Source: Pyricularia pennisetigena (lineage: Eukaryota; Ascomycota; Sordariomycetes; Magnaporthales; Pyriculariaceae). From it: a DNA stretch of 64,000 nucleotides. The translations under genes and the position numbers were made by a program. This document shows, in pieces, positions 1 to 10,014 of this stretch. Location: NCBI RefSeq assembly GCF_004337985.1, contig NC_043743.1:3736580-3800579 (forward strand), given 5' to 3'. The stretch's first letter is position 1; the number at the start of each line of letters is the position of its first letter. The notes under the pieces were generated by a model that worked only from the letters and a program-made list of their open reading frames with translations, did not search any database and was not told the origin of the DNA.

Positions 1-1433
1 TTTTACATCATATGCATTGCTTGGCGTTTTGGAACGGAAACAACAAAATCAAATCGAAAAAGAATGAGCTGTCGGTATTTCCAGGAAGCTCACATAGAAG
101 CGCTATAGGGGAACCGTGTGTGGGTTTATTTTCGTATGTATGTTACAAACAAAATCATCTTTGGGGTTGTATCAACGATATAGGCAACGGGAAAACCTTG
201 TTAATATGTGTTGAAATACTTGGCAAATATCTTGCTGTTCAATTTCAGTGCGGTGGAACAGTTTACTACTATGTATTATGAAGCTAACCGTTTGGAATAT
301 CTGGTCGACTCAGCCTTGACTATTGGATCTCCCCTGCATAGTACGGCATTACATATAAATACCGTATGCCGTTGTGCAACGGCCGATGCCTACAGATGCG
401 TCTGTGGTCCAATTCAAACATTGGACGTTCTGAGTCGGATTTAGGCGGCCTGAAACGGAACATTCCTAGAAAGTATTTTGGATAAAATGCAACCACCATA
501 GTCGGTAGTATCAGTGAGGGATTTGCCCCCCATGAGGGGATGCTGCCCCGGATTCCCTTTGCAATTTTCTTGTCGATCCTGCTGAACCGAATCCAGGTCG
601 CACAAAGCTAGTGCCGAACGTATGCAGTGTGCCTTCATATATGGCATATTAAGTAGGCCATCCCATCAGGCAAAAAGTAATATCAAAGTTGAGAATGAGT
701 CGGGTTTTCTCTTCGGACATAAATTCCGAATCGCAAGTCAGTAGTCACAATCCACATGCCCAACCGGGCCATTACCAGGTCGCTCTTGTTTCATTGCATG
801 CCATCAAGCTCAACTTGTTGCGACACTGCCTTGTTGGCCCACCCTTTCCACTTCATCTCAGACATCCGATATCCGATGAGGCGCAGGCCACCTATAACTG
901 GCAGCTGAAGTTTACCGGCTTGACCTTAAGTATGGAAGACAAAAGGAGGAAAAAAAAAAAAATCTTGTGATTGGGTGGCCGGGATTTTGGGTTCGTTACC
1001 AACACCCGATTCTTTTCGTCTGGTTGGTGGCTACAGGGAATAGAGGCGACAACTAGATTCAAAGTCTATCTCAAGTTCTCAAGGATGTCAGCCGGCCTGC
1101 ACATATCTACGAAGTACTGGGGCGTCCATATGATGATTTGAAAGAAAAAAAAAAAAAGAAACCCTCACGACCACAAGGGCACATGGCGTAGCCTCGGTGT
1201 TTCTAGAAACGAAAGCCGCAACTTCAATCATCTCATAATTCACAATCCACTCTGCAAAGTGAACGTGTTGAATCTCGGGACGCATCGAAGCGGAAGCGAA
1301 ACCTTGATCGTCACAACGAAGCTTTTGCCGAGGGTGAAGGAACTTCGATTTTTCTTCCCTAGCAGAGATACCATAGGTTCCTTGTTCCGGGCTGCAGTAT
1401 CGAGAACATCAGAAAACAAAATACCGGGGTATC
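1..1433. other. Intergenic, no gene seen
   Basis: No coding frame here has a credible start, domain or codon pattern. Short A-runs occur near 950-961 and 1145-1157. The right part is presumably the promoter and 5' leader of the GH125 gene. The left edge may contain the flank of a gene outside the window. Confidence 0.5.
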
Positions 1434-3470
1434 ATGCTGTGCTTCACAGGCTCCAGACGCACGAGGCTTTCCGTGCTCACAGGGACTCTGGTAATTGTAA
1501 CCGTGTACCTGAGCTTCAACCTCAGGGCCGGACCGGACCGCTACGATCTCGGCTCATACGCCCATCCCGGCCAAGAGGACGGTGGCACTCGGCCTCTATT
1601 CGATAGCGAATACGCCAAAGGAGGGCCGCCACCGGCCAGTGAGGGAGTGGCCACACAGAGCCCGCAGTCACATTCGCAGTCGACACCACCGGTGCGGCCT
1701 GCATCTTGTCTCGGTTTTGAAGACCTGCAAAACCGCCGGCCGAAGCCTTTCTCCGAGGGCAAGCGGAAGTTCCCGCTGGTGCGCCCGCCGCCGGAATGCC
1801 GAACATTCAGGCTCCCGTCCCTCGAGGCGCTGCTGGAGCGCATGAAAGGCGTCATCAAGGACCCGGACCTGTATCGGCTCTTTGAGAACAGCTACCCCAA
1901 CACGCTGGACACCATGATCAAATGGAAGGGTTACGCGAGGAAACCGGCCCCGCCGCCAGTCGAAGGTGTCGAGCAGCAGCCAGACGTCAAAGGTGAGCTC
2001 GGGCCAGAGACGGACGAGGAGCTCACCTACGTCATCACAGGCGACATAGACGCCATGTGGCTGCGCGACTCGGCGTCGCAGATATACTCGTACCTCCCGC
2101 TGCTCGAGGCGGACGAGTCGGCCGACTCCCTCGCCAGCCTGTGGAGGGGCCTGATCAACTCGCACTCGCGGTACATCATCACGTCGCCCTACTGCCACAG
2201 CTTCCAGCCGCCGGCCGAGTCCGGGATCCCGCCGACGCACAACGGGGCCTACAACCAAAACAACCCGCAGCCGGGCTACGACCCGCAGCTCGTGTTCGAC
2301 TGCAAGTGGGAGCTGGACTCGCTGGCTTCGTTCCTGCAGATCTCGTCGGCCTACCACCAGCGCACGGGTGACCTAGCCTTCTTTAGCCGGTACCGGTGGA
2401 TAGAGGCGGTGCGGGCGGCGGTGGACGCGGCGGCGGCCATGACGCTAGGCACGTACGCGGCCGACGGGCGCGTGGAGAAGTCGGCGTGGACCTTTACGGG
2501 CTGGACGAACCGCGGCACCGAGACGCTGACCAACGACGGGCTGGGCAACCCAACGCGGGCTAACGGCATGGTGCGCACGGCGTTCCGGCCCAGCGACGAC
2601 GCCACCATCTTCCAGCTCCTGGTGCCGGCCAACATGATGTTTGCAAAGTACCTCGAGGAGGCGTCGCTTATCACCGACGCGCTGTCGTCGACCACCAACC
2701 GCGCCGCCGCGGCCGGCACCAAGCGGGACGAGGGGCTGGTGCGGCTCACGACCGACATGCGGGCGCTGGCGCGGGGGATCCGCGAGGGCATCGCGCGGGA
2801 TGCCGTAGTGAGGCACCGCCGGTACGGCGACATGTTCGCCTACGAAGTGGATGGCTTCGGCAGCGCGAACCTCATGGACGACGCCAACGTGCCGTCGCTG
2901 CTGGCCATGCCGCTGTGGAGCTTTTCCCGGTCGGGCTGGGGCGGCGGTGGCGGCGGCAAGGTCTTCATCGCGCCCAACACGACGTGGGATCCGCTGGCGG
3001 TCGAGCGCGAGATCAACAGGATCTACCAGAACACGCGGCGCTTCGTCCTCAGCGATGCGAATCCGTACTTCGCCAAGGGCCCCGTGATCTCGACGGTCGG
3101 GAGCCCGCACATCGGGCCCGGTAGGGCGTGGCCCATGGCGGCCATCGTGGCGGGCATGACGGCCTACGACGTGTCGGCGATGAGGAACATGGCCTTGTGG
3201 AACGTCACAGGGACCAGTCGGAAAGCCAAGGAGGACGAGATTGAGGCGTGGCTGCAGGAGGAGGTGGCAACGCAGCTGCGCATGGTGCTCGACTCAACGG
3301 ACGGCAAGGGAGTGGTTCATGAGAGCGTCAACTCGTGGAACGAGGGCCTGTGGACGAGATCCTGGTTCGGATGGGCGAATGGATTGTTTGGAGAGTTGAT
3401 TTTGAGGATCGATGAGTATGAGAAGCGACAGCCAAAAGGGAAGAGACTGTTGTCTAGAAGTTGGCAGTGA
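1434..3470 (+). CDS. GH125 exo-alpha-1,6-mannosidase, type II membrane protein
   Basis: Single-exon gene of 678 codons. GH125 enzymes (formerly DUF1237) hydrolyse alpha-1,6-linked mannose from non-reducing ends of N-glycans or mannan. Seen: a short basic N-terminus followed by one hydrophobic segment at about residues 12-30, which fits a type II Golgi or secretory membrane anchor, then a Pro/Ser-rich stem to about residue 90. The family hallmark GDIDAMWLRDS lies near residues 203-213, and the C-terminal HESVNSWNEGLWTRSWFGWA motif is typical of the family's last conserved block. Length fits fungal members. The ATG at 1434 is the first in frame and precedes the anchor directly. The next gene (GH16) is on the same strand 1.6 kb downstream. 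Family assignment is firm; the exact natural substrate is inferred. Confidence 0.9.
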   Translation: MLCFTGSRRTRLSVLTGTLVIVTVYLSFNLRAGPDRYDLGSYAHPGQEDGGTRPLFDSEYAKGGPPPASEGVATQSPQSHSQSTPPVRPASCLGFEDLQNRRPKPFSEGKRKFPLVRPPPECRTFRLPSLEALLERMKGVIKDPDLYRLFENSYPNTLDTMIKWKGYARKPAPPPVEGVEQQPDVKGELGPETDEELTYVITGDIDAMWLRDSASQIYSYLPLLEADESADSLASLWRGLINSHSRYIITSPYCHSFQPPAESGIPPTHNGAYNQNNPQPGYDPQLVFDCKWELDSLASFLQISSAYHQRTGDLAFFSRYRWIEAVRAAVDAAAAMTLGTYAADGRVEKSAWTFTGWTNRGTETLTNDGLGNPTRANGMVRTAFRPSDDATIFQLLVPANMMFAKYLEEASLITDALSSTTNRAAAAGTKRDEGLVRLTTDMRALARGIREGIARDAVVRHRRYGDMFAYEVDGFGSANLMDDANVPSLLAMPLWSFSRSGWGGGGGGKVFIAPNTTWDPLAVEREINRIYQNTRRFVLSDANPYFAKGPVISTVGSPHIGPGRAWPMAAIVAGMTAYDVSAMRNMALWNVTGTSRKAKEDEIEAWLQEEVATQLRMVLDSTDGKGVVHESVNSWNEGLWTRSWFGWANGLFGELILRIDEYEKRQPKGKRLLSRSWQ

Positions 3471-5116
3471 TCAGACTAAGCTATGAGTTTTGTTGTTTGT
3501 TTGTTTTGGTTTCGGCATGTCAAATATCCAACCAGAATAAGATAGACAAAAAAAAAGTTTTGAATTCGACTGTTCACGGTTTGAGGTGTTCCTCCGACTC
3601 TCTCGGTCGGTTCATCCAGGGACGGCATCATGTAACGTCATGAGTGATGAATGGCTGCGCTGAGCTTGGATGGGCGGATGGAATAAGCTGGGCCACAGAT
3701 AACAAGCAGGCGGGGTTCGAGAACAGGATGCAGTACTATGTACACACCACTGAAGAATCGGGGGCTGAGCTGCCATAATAGGCAACACTCAACCGTGCCA
3801 CCACTCTTTGGCTTAAAATCTTGGTACAAATGGCCAAATAGAGCCTACGTATGTCCGGTCCAAATCAAATCATACGTTGTGGGCTGCACTTGCTGACACC
3901 CATCCCCACTGTATCCACCAAGCCACCCATTTCCCCCGAGCCATAGAACTACAATCTTCGCTTTATCTCTCTAACAATCCCAAACTTGGCCATGGCACTA
4001 TTTCTGCCTGCTTTTGAGGCACCTCATAATGTCTACGACTTTGCCGCCGACACGCCGCTCGGACTCTAAGGTATTGCTTTTTTTTTTCGTTGCAAGCAAC
4101 GTCAGCAGTCGTTCATCAAGTCCAGTAAGCTTGGTATTGCTCTACTCTCCAGTGATGTGTGTGTATTTATGTGGCTTGATCCGAAAGCCATAGGCTCAGC
4201 TCAGTTGATGTCTCGACCCAAACTTCAGAAAGTCTGGCAGCAGCGGGGACCAGGCCTTTATCTCGTCGATCAGATAGATGCACCCAAGAGTCTGGTTTTG
4301 GTTGTTTCCTGGTTGCCCGTCTACCAAAACATTTGATCCATGCTGTTTCCATGTGGGCGCTTAGATGCGGAAGTAAGCTGGGCCTTGCTGGGGGGGTTTT
4401 TCGGTTGGGTCCAGTTTACGAGCATGCGAATGCAGAGCACCAATGGAGTGGATGGTTGAACAAGTGCCCCCATCAACACCCCCCCTTGGCGTGTCTCTAA
4501 GTAAAGATACACCAGCCAACGGTTTCGATAATCGAGTTCTGTGTCGCCAAACCAACGGTCAATGAGTGAGTCCCGTCTTGTGACAATGCCACGGAAATGA
4601 ATACAGGGGCAATGGACCAAGTTTGGGGTTTGTTTGGTCGCCTTGTTCCAAGGCTTCGACATGGCGGCGACGAGGAACAAGTCAAGGTGACTCTAGGCAA
4701 TACACATACCCTACCTCCCTCATCCTCCTGCTTTTGGTCGTCTTACTATGCCACATAATTCACAACCTGCACATTGCCACAGTCCTTCGTATACCATAAG
4801 ACAACCCGCATGCTTGGTTCTTTTTGAGATGGCATATTAGCTACCCCATGTGTCTTCGGTTCCGACCAACCCTCGGTCTTGGTAAGATAAAGCGGCATTG
4901 CGTCTTACTATTGTTGCAACACCCATTCCTATTCCAACTAAGACCTTCATTCCCCTGTCCATCTACTTTAAGAATGTGCACATCCCCCGCACGATCTCGA
5001 ACGATCCAGGATAAAGCATCTATTCCCCAACAACACCAACAACAACAACAGCAAGAACACCCCAACTTTCTCAACATTGCCATACCAGACACAAAACTTG
5101 CTATACAACCGACACC
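3471..5116. other. Intergenic: 3' flank of GH125 and promoter of GH16
   Basis: No supported gene. The last 100 bases before 5117 are rich in CAA/CAC and lack G, including an (ACA)n-like stretch around 5028-5060. That is typical of an unstructured 5' leader of a well-translated fungal gene. Confidence 0.5.
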
Positions 5117-6109
5117 ATGCATATAAGCTTGGCTATCCTTGCAGCAGCTGGCCTCGCCAGCGCCGGCCAGTACGTCGAGAAGGACTACTACCACCGCAAG
5201 AACTTCTTCGACGCCTTCGACTTTGTCTCGATCGACGATCCTACCAAGGGCAAGGTTAACTATCTGGAAAAGAGGCAGGCCAACGACAAGAAGCTGGCCG
5301 GATTCCCCAAGGGCGAGGACGCCATATACCTGGCGGTCGACGACAAGACTATGAACCCGGGCGGGCGCGGACGTGACTCGGTGCGCGTCACGTCCAAGAA
5401 GGAATTCAACGTCGGCCTCTTCGTCTTTGACGTCCAGCACATGCCCGAGGGCTGCGGGGTGTGGCCGGCCATCTGGACCTTTGGGCCCGGCTGGCCCAAC
5501 GCCGGCGAGATCGACATCATCGAGGGCGTGCACAACTCGCCCTTCAACGCCGTGGCCCTGCACACAAACGACCAGTGCACCATGACCAACACGGGCTCCA
5601 TGTACGAGGGCCACAAGGACCCGAAGCTGGCGACGCTCAGGGAGGGCGGGTTCTGCGGCGCCCCCGAGGGCAAGGGCCAGGTCGGGTGCAGCCAAAAGAC
5701 GGACGTGCCGGCCAGCTTCGGGCCCGAGTTCAACAAGGCCGGCGGGGGCTTCTACGTCATGGAGTGGACGCAGAAGCACATCGCCGTCTGGTTCTTCAAG
5801 CGCGGCACCGAGCCCAAGGACATCAACGACAAGCCCAACCCGGACGCCTGGCCCAAGCCCATGGCCAAGTTCGTCAGCGCCCCCGGCCCAAAGGGCTGCA
5901 AAATCGCCGAGAGGTTCAAGAAGCACAACATCCTCATCAACACCACCCTCTGCGGCGAGTGGGCCGGGAGCGTCTGGGAGACGGAAGCCAACGGCTGCGC
6001 CGTCAAGAAGGCCGACACGTGCAACAACCACGTCCTGCAGAACCCAACGGAGTACGAAAAGGCCTTTTGGCAGATCAAGTACATCAAGGTCTACCAGATG
6101 GGCAACTAA
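5117..6109 (+). CDS. Secreted GH16 family endo-beta-glucanase
   Basis: 330-residue intronless protein. The N-terminus (MHISLAILAAAGLASAG) is a secretion signal, probably cleaved near residue 17-18. The GH16 active-site motif is intact as GEIDIIEG, with the expected nucleophile Glu131, helper Asp133 and acid/base Glu136. Upstream, WPAIWTFGPGWPNAGEID is the usual substrate-cleft segment. Several Cys (for example in the TLCGEWAGS and DTCNNH regions) fit the disulphide pattern of fungal laminarinase-type GH16 enzymes acting on beta-1,3(4)-glucan. There is no GPI signal or carbohydrate-binding module, so a soluble extracellular enzyme is likely. It could act in remodelling the fungus's own wall or in breaking down plant mixed-linkage glucan; the sequence does not decide this. 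ATG 5117 is supported by the signal peptide and the CAA-rich leader. Confidence 0.9.
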   Translation: MHISLAILAAAGLASAGQYVEKDYYHRKNFFDAFDFVSIDDPTKGKVNYLEKRQANDKKLAGFPKGEDAIYLAVDDKTMNPGGRGRDSVRVTSKKEFNVGLFVFDVQHMPEGCGVWPAIWTFGPGWPNAGEIDIIEGVHNSPFNAVALHTNDQCTMTNTGSMYEGHKDPKLATLREGGFCGAPEGKGQVGCSQKTDVPASFGPEFNKAGGGFYVMEWTQKHIAVWFFKRGTEPKDINDKPNPDAWPKPMAKFVSAPGPKGCKIAERFKKHNILINTTLCGEWAGSVWETEANGCAVKKADTCNNHVLQNPTEYEKAFWQIKYIKVYQMGN

Positions 6110-6494
6110 ACAGATCGCTTTGACGTGATCTGTAGTTGAACCTAGTGTTCAGCACGCTGCTTTTCTTCCTTGTATATTTTGTTACCTGGCATTTTCACGA
6201 GCTCTCTTGGGTCGACCAGCATATGAGCAAGTTCATGTAAGCATTTACGAGGCGTTTTGGGTGTCTTTTGTTTTCCGACTTTTGGGAGCGAGCAAAGTGC
6301 ATTTTATCAGACATGGGCAGGACCTTTGCCAGCATTTGAAACGGCGTTTTTGTGACTTTTTACGGGTATGCATATTCTGGATTTTGTTAGGCACAAGAAA
6401 ATCAAATACCCGATCATTGTTAGACTAAACCAGCTAGCTGTTGGAAGACATTATCACCATACAAATCTACATCTTTCCCTTTTCTCCTCTACTG

Positions 6495-6518
6495 TTTTTT
6501 TTTTTTTTTTTTTTTTTT
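6495..6518. repeat. Poly(T) tract, 24 nt
   Basis: Uninterrupted T run in the 3' flank of the GH16 gene. It is one of many long A/T homopolymers in this window. Confidence 0.9.
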
Positions 6519-7687
6519 GTTCCCCAATCTTTTTCAATGTTTCATACCATGGCAACGCACAGTCAGATCTTCCCTCCCGCGTCGCATCCCAAGGAACGGC
6601 TGATCTGCAGCGTGGGTGGTAAGCATTACTGTAACCAGGGTGGCTTGGCAGATTTTGGCTGCTTACTATAATCGTGCGTAACGTCTTTTTTTTTCCTGTT
6701 TCCCCCTCTCCAGGTTGCACCCGTCTCGTGCCGCTTCTCCGCCCCTGCATCTACCTGGCATTCTTCTCTTTTTTTATTGATCGGGCGCCCCTTGTAAATA
6801 AATACCCCAGCTCCTTACTGTACGAATCAGGTAGGCAACCAAACCACTTGGCGAGTGAGTCCCGAGATCCGAAAAATCGTGCAGTGCACTCTTCGGGACG
6901 GTACTCTTGAGAATGTGCTATAGTGGGCTATCGAACCCGGAACCTAGACCAGATGCCTAGCATGGGTAATTACCAACTCTTGCCCCTGTGCTTTACCTCC
7001 TGGGAATTAGCTCAACACTGACGACCAAAGGCAGCATTGATATCGTTGCAGGGATTGGTTGTTTATACCAAAGTAGCTGCTCGACAAACAGCAAGTACGC
7101 CTTTTATCCCGACGCTTCGCTCTAGTTCCAGCAAGCATACGTTTCAACACGAGGAACCAAATTAGCCCTCAAGTTCTCTGGGGCGGGCCATTGACCAAAA
7201 GATAGTCAGGGCCGGTTGATTAGCCTAATAATGTCTCAAAACTTCTTGAGCCCGCGGATTTCTGCAACAGAACGACAAGTGCGCCAAGCAAAAGACATGC
7301 GCACCATTTCAGTCCCGAAGAACTGCACAAGTCATATCACGGAAACGTCCGACAGTCAATATCAAAACTTGTGCTTTGTAATTGTTCTAGTCCTTCTGAA
7401 TGACAGAAAAACTATTGATAAAAAGTACCGACCCGTCTGAATCCCTTGAAAATGCTATTGATGACCCGATCTTTAGGGTCCATGTCTCGATGTAGTTCAG
7501 TGCATGAACTTTCCCCTTAATGTAATGCGAGCATTTTTGTTCGGCAAGAGACAGAAGAAAAAAAAACCCCCAAATCTGTAGACAATCAACGAGACAAAGT
7601 CCGTAGACTGGGTAGTAAATACAGTAGCAAAAGATTAACAAAAAATGCCGCAAACATAGCCTCCCTTGAGATCATACATAAAAGCAA

Positions 7688-7739
7688 NNNNNNNNNNNNN
7701 NNNNNNNNNNNNNNNNNNNNNNNNNNNNNNNNNNNNNNN
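7688..7739. other. Assembly gap (52 N)
   Basis: A run of N directly abuts a 59-nt A tract, so the gap most likely reflects failure to sequence through the homopolymer. The true length of the missing part is unknown. Confidence 0.98.

Positions 7740-7798
<59 letters not shown>
7740..7798. repeat. Poly(A) tract, 59 nt, at gap edge
   Basis: The longest homopolymer in the window, immediately right of the N gap. Its length should not be trusted. It lies about 0.5 kb downstream of the GT34 stop codon. Confidence 0.9.
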
Positions 7799-7801
<3 letters not shown>

Positions 7802-8309
7802 AAATCTCTCGGGGAAAAATAACTCCATACAATGCACGACGTGTTACACATTAATTCCTTTTTTCGTCCTCCGCCCTCCGTGTCATTGATCATCCAGCTC
7901 CGTCCGGATAATCTTTGGAGGTAGGGAGATGGAGGAAATAAATTTAAAACATCCCAATAAAGTGGCCAGGGATGATCGGACCTGAATCGAGACCTCAACC
8001 ACATTTCCCACGCACCATCCACTACAGAGATGATGGTGAAAATGACGAGTTGGGAATGGCAAAGAAAGGAAACAAGGCAGTATTATGCGTGTACCAACGC
8101 AATGAGAATCGAATAGACTCTCGTCCCATACTTGGCCATCTTCAGTAAATGGTTTAGTACAGCAAAGACCCATGCGCTGCAAAGTCCAATGTAGTAAAAG
8201 AACAGCCTTGTTGACGAGCGTTGGATAGAAGCCTCCACAGACTGGCTGTGTTGGCGTTGCTTGGCCAAACATTCCCCTTTTGTCGTAAATAAGTCGTCGC
8301 TGACTGGGC

Positions 8310-9994
8310 TCAGAACTTGACCTTCTGACCGGTGAGCTTGAACCATATGGCGCAGAGGAGGTCCTCCTTGAACCGCTCCCACCAGGTTCGGTTGAGGTAG
8401 TAGCTCAGCTCACGGTAGTTGTACATCTCTCCCCAGCAGTCACGACCCCATTCGCAACCGGCCATGTTGACCACAAAGTCTCGGTCCGTCTGGTCGTAGT
8501 GGAAGCGCTTGTCAGGGCCGTTGTCGCCACAGGCACCTGACGGGAAGCTGTTGATCATGCGTTGCGGCAGGAATGCAGTGTGCTTGCGAACCCAGGGAAG
8601 GGCCACGTACAGCTGCTCGAGGGCGTCCTGCTCCTTGTGAGCCCACTCCATGTGCTTTTGCTCGTAGGCGACCGGGTCCCACCACACGTCGAGCAGGCGG
8701 TCTGTCCAATCGCTCCGTCGCATGAAGAAGGACCCCAAGTTGAAGCCCGAGCAGTCCTGCGAGAGGATCAAGTTGACCGACTCGGGCCGGCCATCACCCA
8801 CGGCGCTGCGGGACTCCTCGTCGAGGAAGGGGTCGTTGGGAGGATGGGTGATGTTCAAGGGGTTGTACTCGTTGATGTCGCGGTAGATGTGCTGATCCAG
8901 GTTGTCGAAGATGTGTTCTTGAAGAGAGTACGAAGGCTCCATGACATAGGTGTTGAGGTCCAACCACCAGAACCTATTGAAGATGGGATGATGCGTGTCA
9001 GTGACGAAAAGCTCCTTGGCAAGCGTTGCCAAGTGGGACGGTGGATGCACGTTCAAATGGACCCTTGCCAAGAGTTGGGATGAAAAATCCCATATGCAAG
9101 ACGAAAACAAGCTTTCCACAGAGCGGAAGAAAAGAAAACCGGGGGTTCCTTACCACTCGGCCTTGGGGTATTTCTTCATGCAACTCCTTATAAAGTCAAC
9201 CTTCTCCCAGCTCTCGCGCCACTCGTGGGCATATCGCTTCTTGGTGCTCATGTCGACAATCTCAAGATCGTAACCCCAAGTGGCGGCATACTTCTTCTTG
9301 TTGCGCACGCTGTCTCGCTCGATCGCCCACTCCCGAGCTCCCTTCCACTCCATAACACCTCCGCCAATATTGGCCGCGAGGATGATGACAATCTTCTCAC
9401 CACCGCCGAGCTTTGAGGATCTCCTCCAATGATATACGAGCGCTGTTGACAGAAATCAAAGCGGTTAGAAAGCTTGTCGTGAGACGAAATGCCTCTCTTA
9501 CACGGACGCGGAAGAAGCAGCCGAGGGGACTTACGAGAATGGTAAAAGATGTAAAGACAAAGGCCCAGCAGCACCAAGAGCCAAAGAACAATCCTCGCTG
9601 TCCTGTTCATCCTCGCGTATCCCCTTCTCGCCCGGGCCACCAACGGGACTCTGTTCGGGCTGTACCACCTCTGACCCGCGGTCTTGTCCTTGGTGCTATA
9701 TGCCGACTTGACGGTCTTGCCGTTGTTCCACATAGGAAGACCAGATGACAGCCTGCGAACGTGACCCATTATGCCGCGCTGGTTGGTGCCCGCGTTCGTC
9801 GCTCTGAAGCCAGACGACGGACCGGCCTTACCGGAGCCGCCGTTCTGGTTCGCCCGGGAACCCTCCCATATTATGGGACTGTGGCCTTCTGTGCTTCCCG
9901 CGACCCCCCTCGAGGGGCTGGATCTACCGCTGGTGAGTCCGGGGCTGGACCAGCCTCCGCCGGGAAATGGGGATGGAGTTCGTAACGGCGACAT
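8310..9994 (-). CDS. MNN10: GT34 alpha-1,6-mannosyltransferase, MNN10-type
   Basis: Model: complement of exons 8310-8973, 9154-9442 and 9535-9994, 470 residues. The GMA12/MNN10 family adds alpha-1,6-mannose to the N-glycan mannan backbone in the Golgi (M-Pol II complex in yeast). Seen: a Ser/Pro-rich cytoplasmic tail, one membrane span at about residues 134-152, then EKIVIILAANIGGGVMEWKG, and the metal-site region EWFWWLDLNTYVMEP formed exactly across the 180-nt intron (TG|G codon). DCSGFNLGSFFMRRS and the QDALEQL block are also family hallmarks. Both introns are GT-AG and keep frame. Start: the ATG at 9994 is the first ATG in frame, but a further exon ending at 10320 splices in frame to 10014 and would extend the tail; its own ATG was not found. 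Family identity is firm; the N-terminus is uncertain. Confidence 0.88.
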
Positions 9995-10014
9995 GTCCGG
10001 ATCGCTTGGGGTGC

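Larger units (their letters stand above)
6110..8309. other. Intergenic between GH16 and the GT34 gene (convergent ends)
   Basis: About 2.2 kb with no supported gene. It holds a T24 tract, an assembly gap followed by an A59 tract, and a tRNA-like box A/box B fragment on the minus strand near 6927-6985. The two neighbouring genes end toward this region, so it carries two 3' UTRs. Confidence 0.5.

Noticed and set aside
4841..6031. 396-codon minus-strand frame over the GH16 gene
   Set aside because: Antisense shadow produced by GC-rich third positions of the GH16 coding strand; Val/Leu/Ala-rich with no motif.
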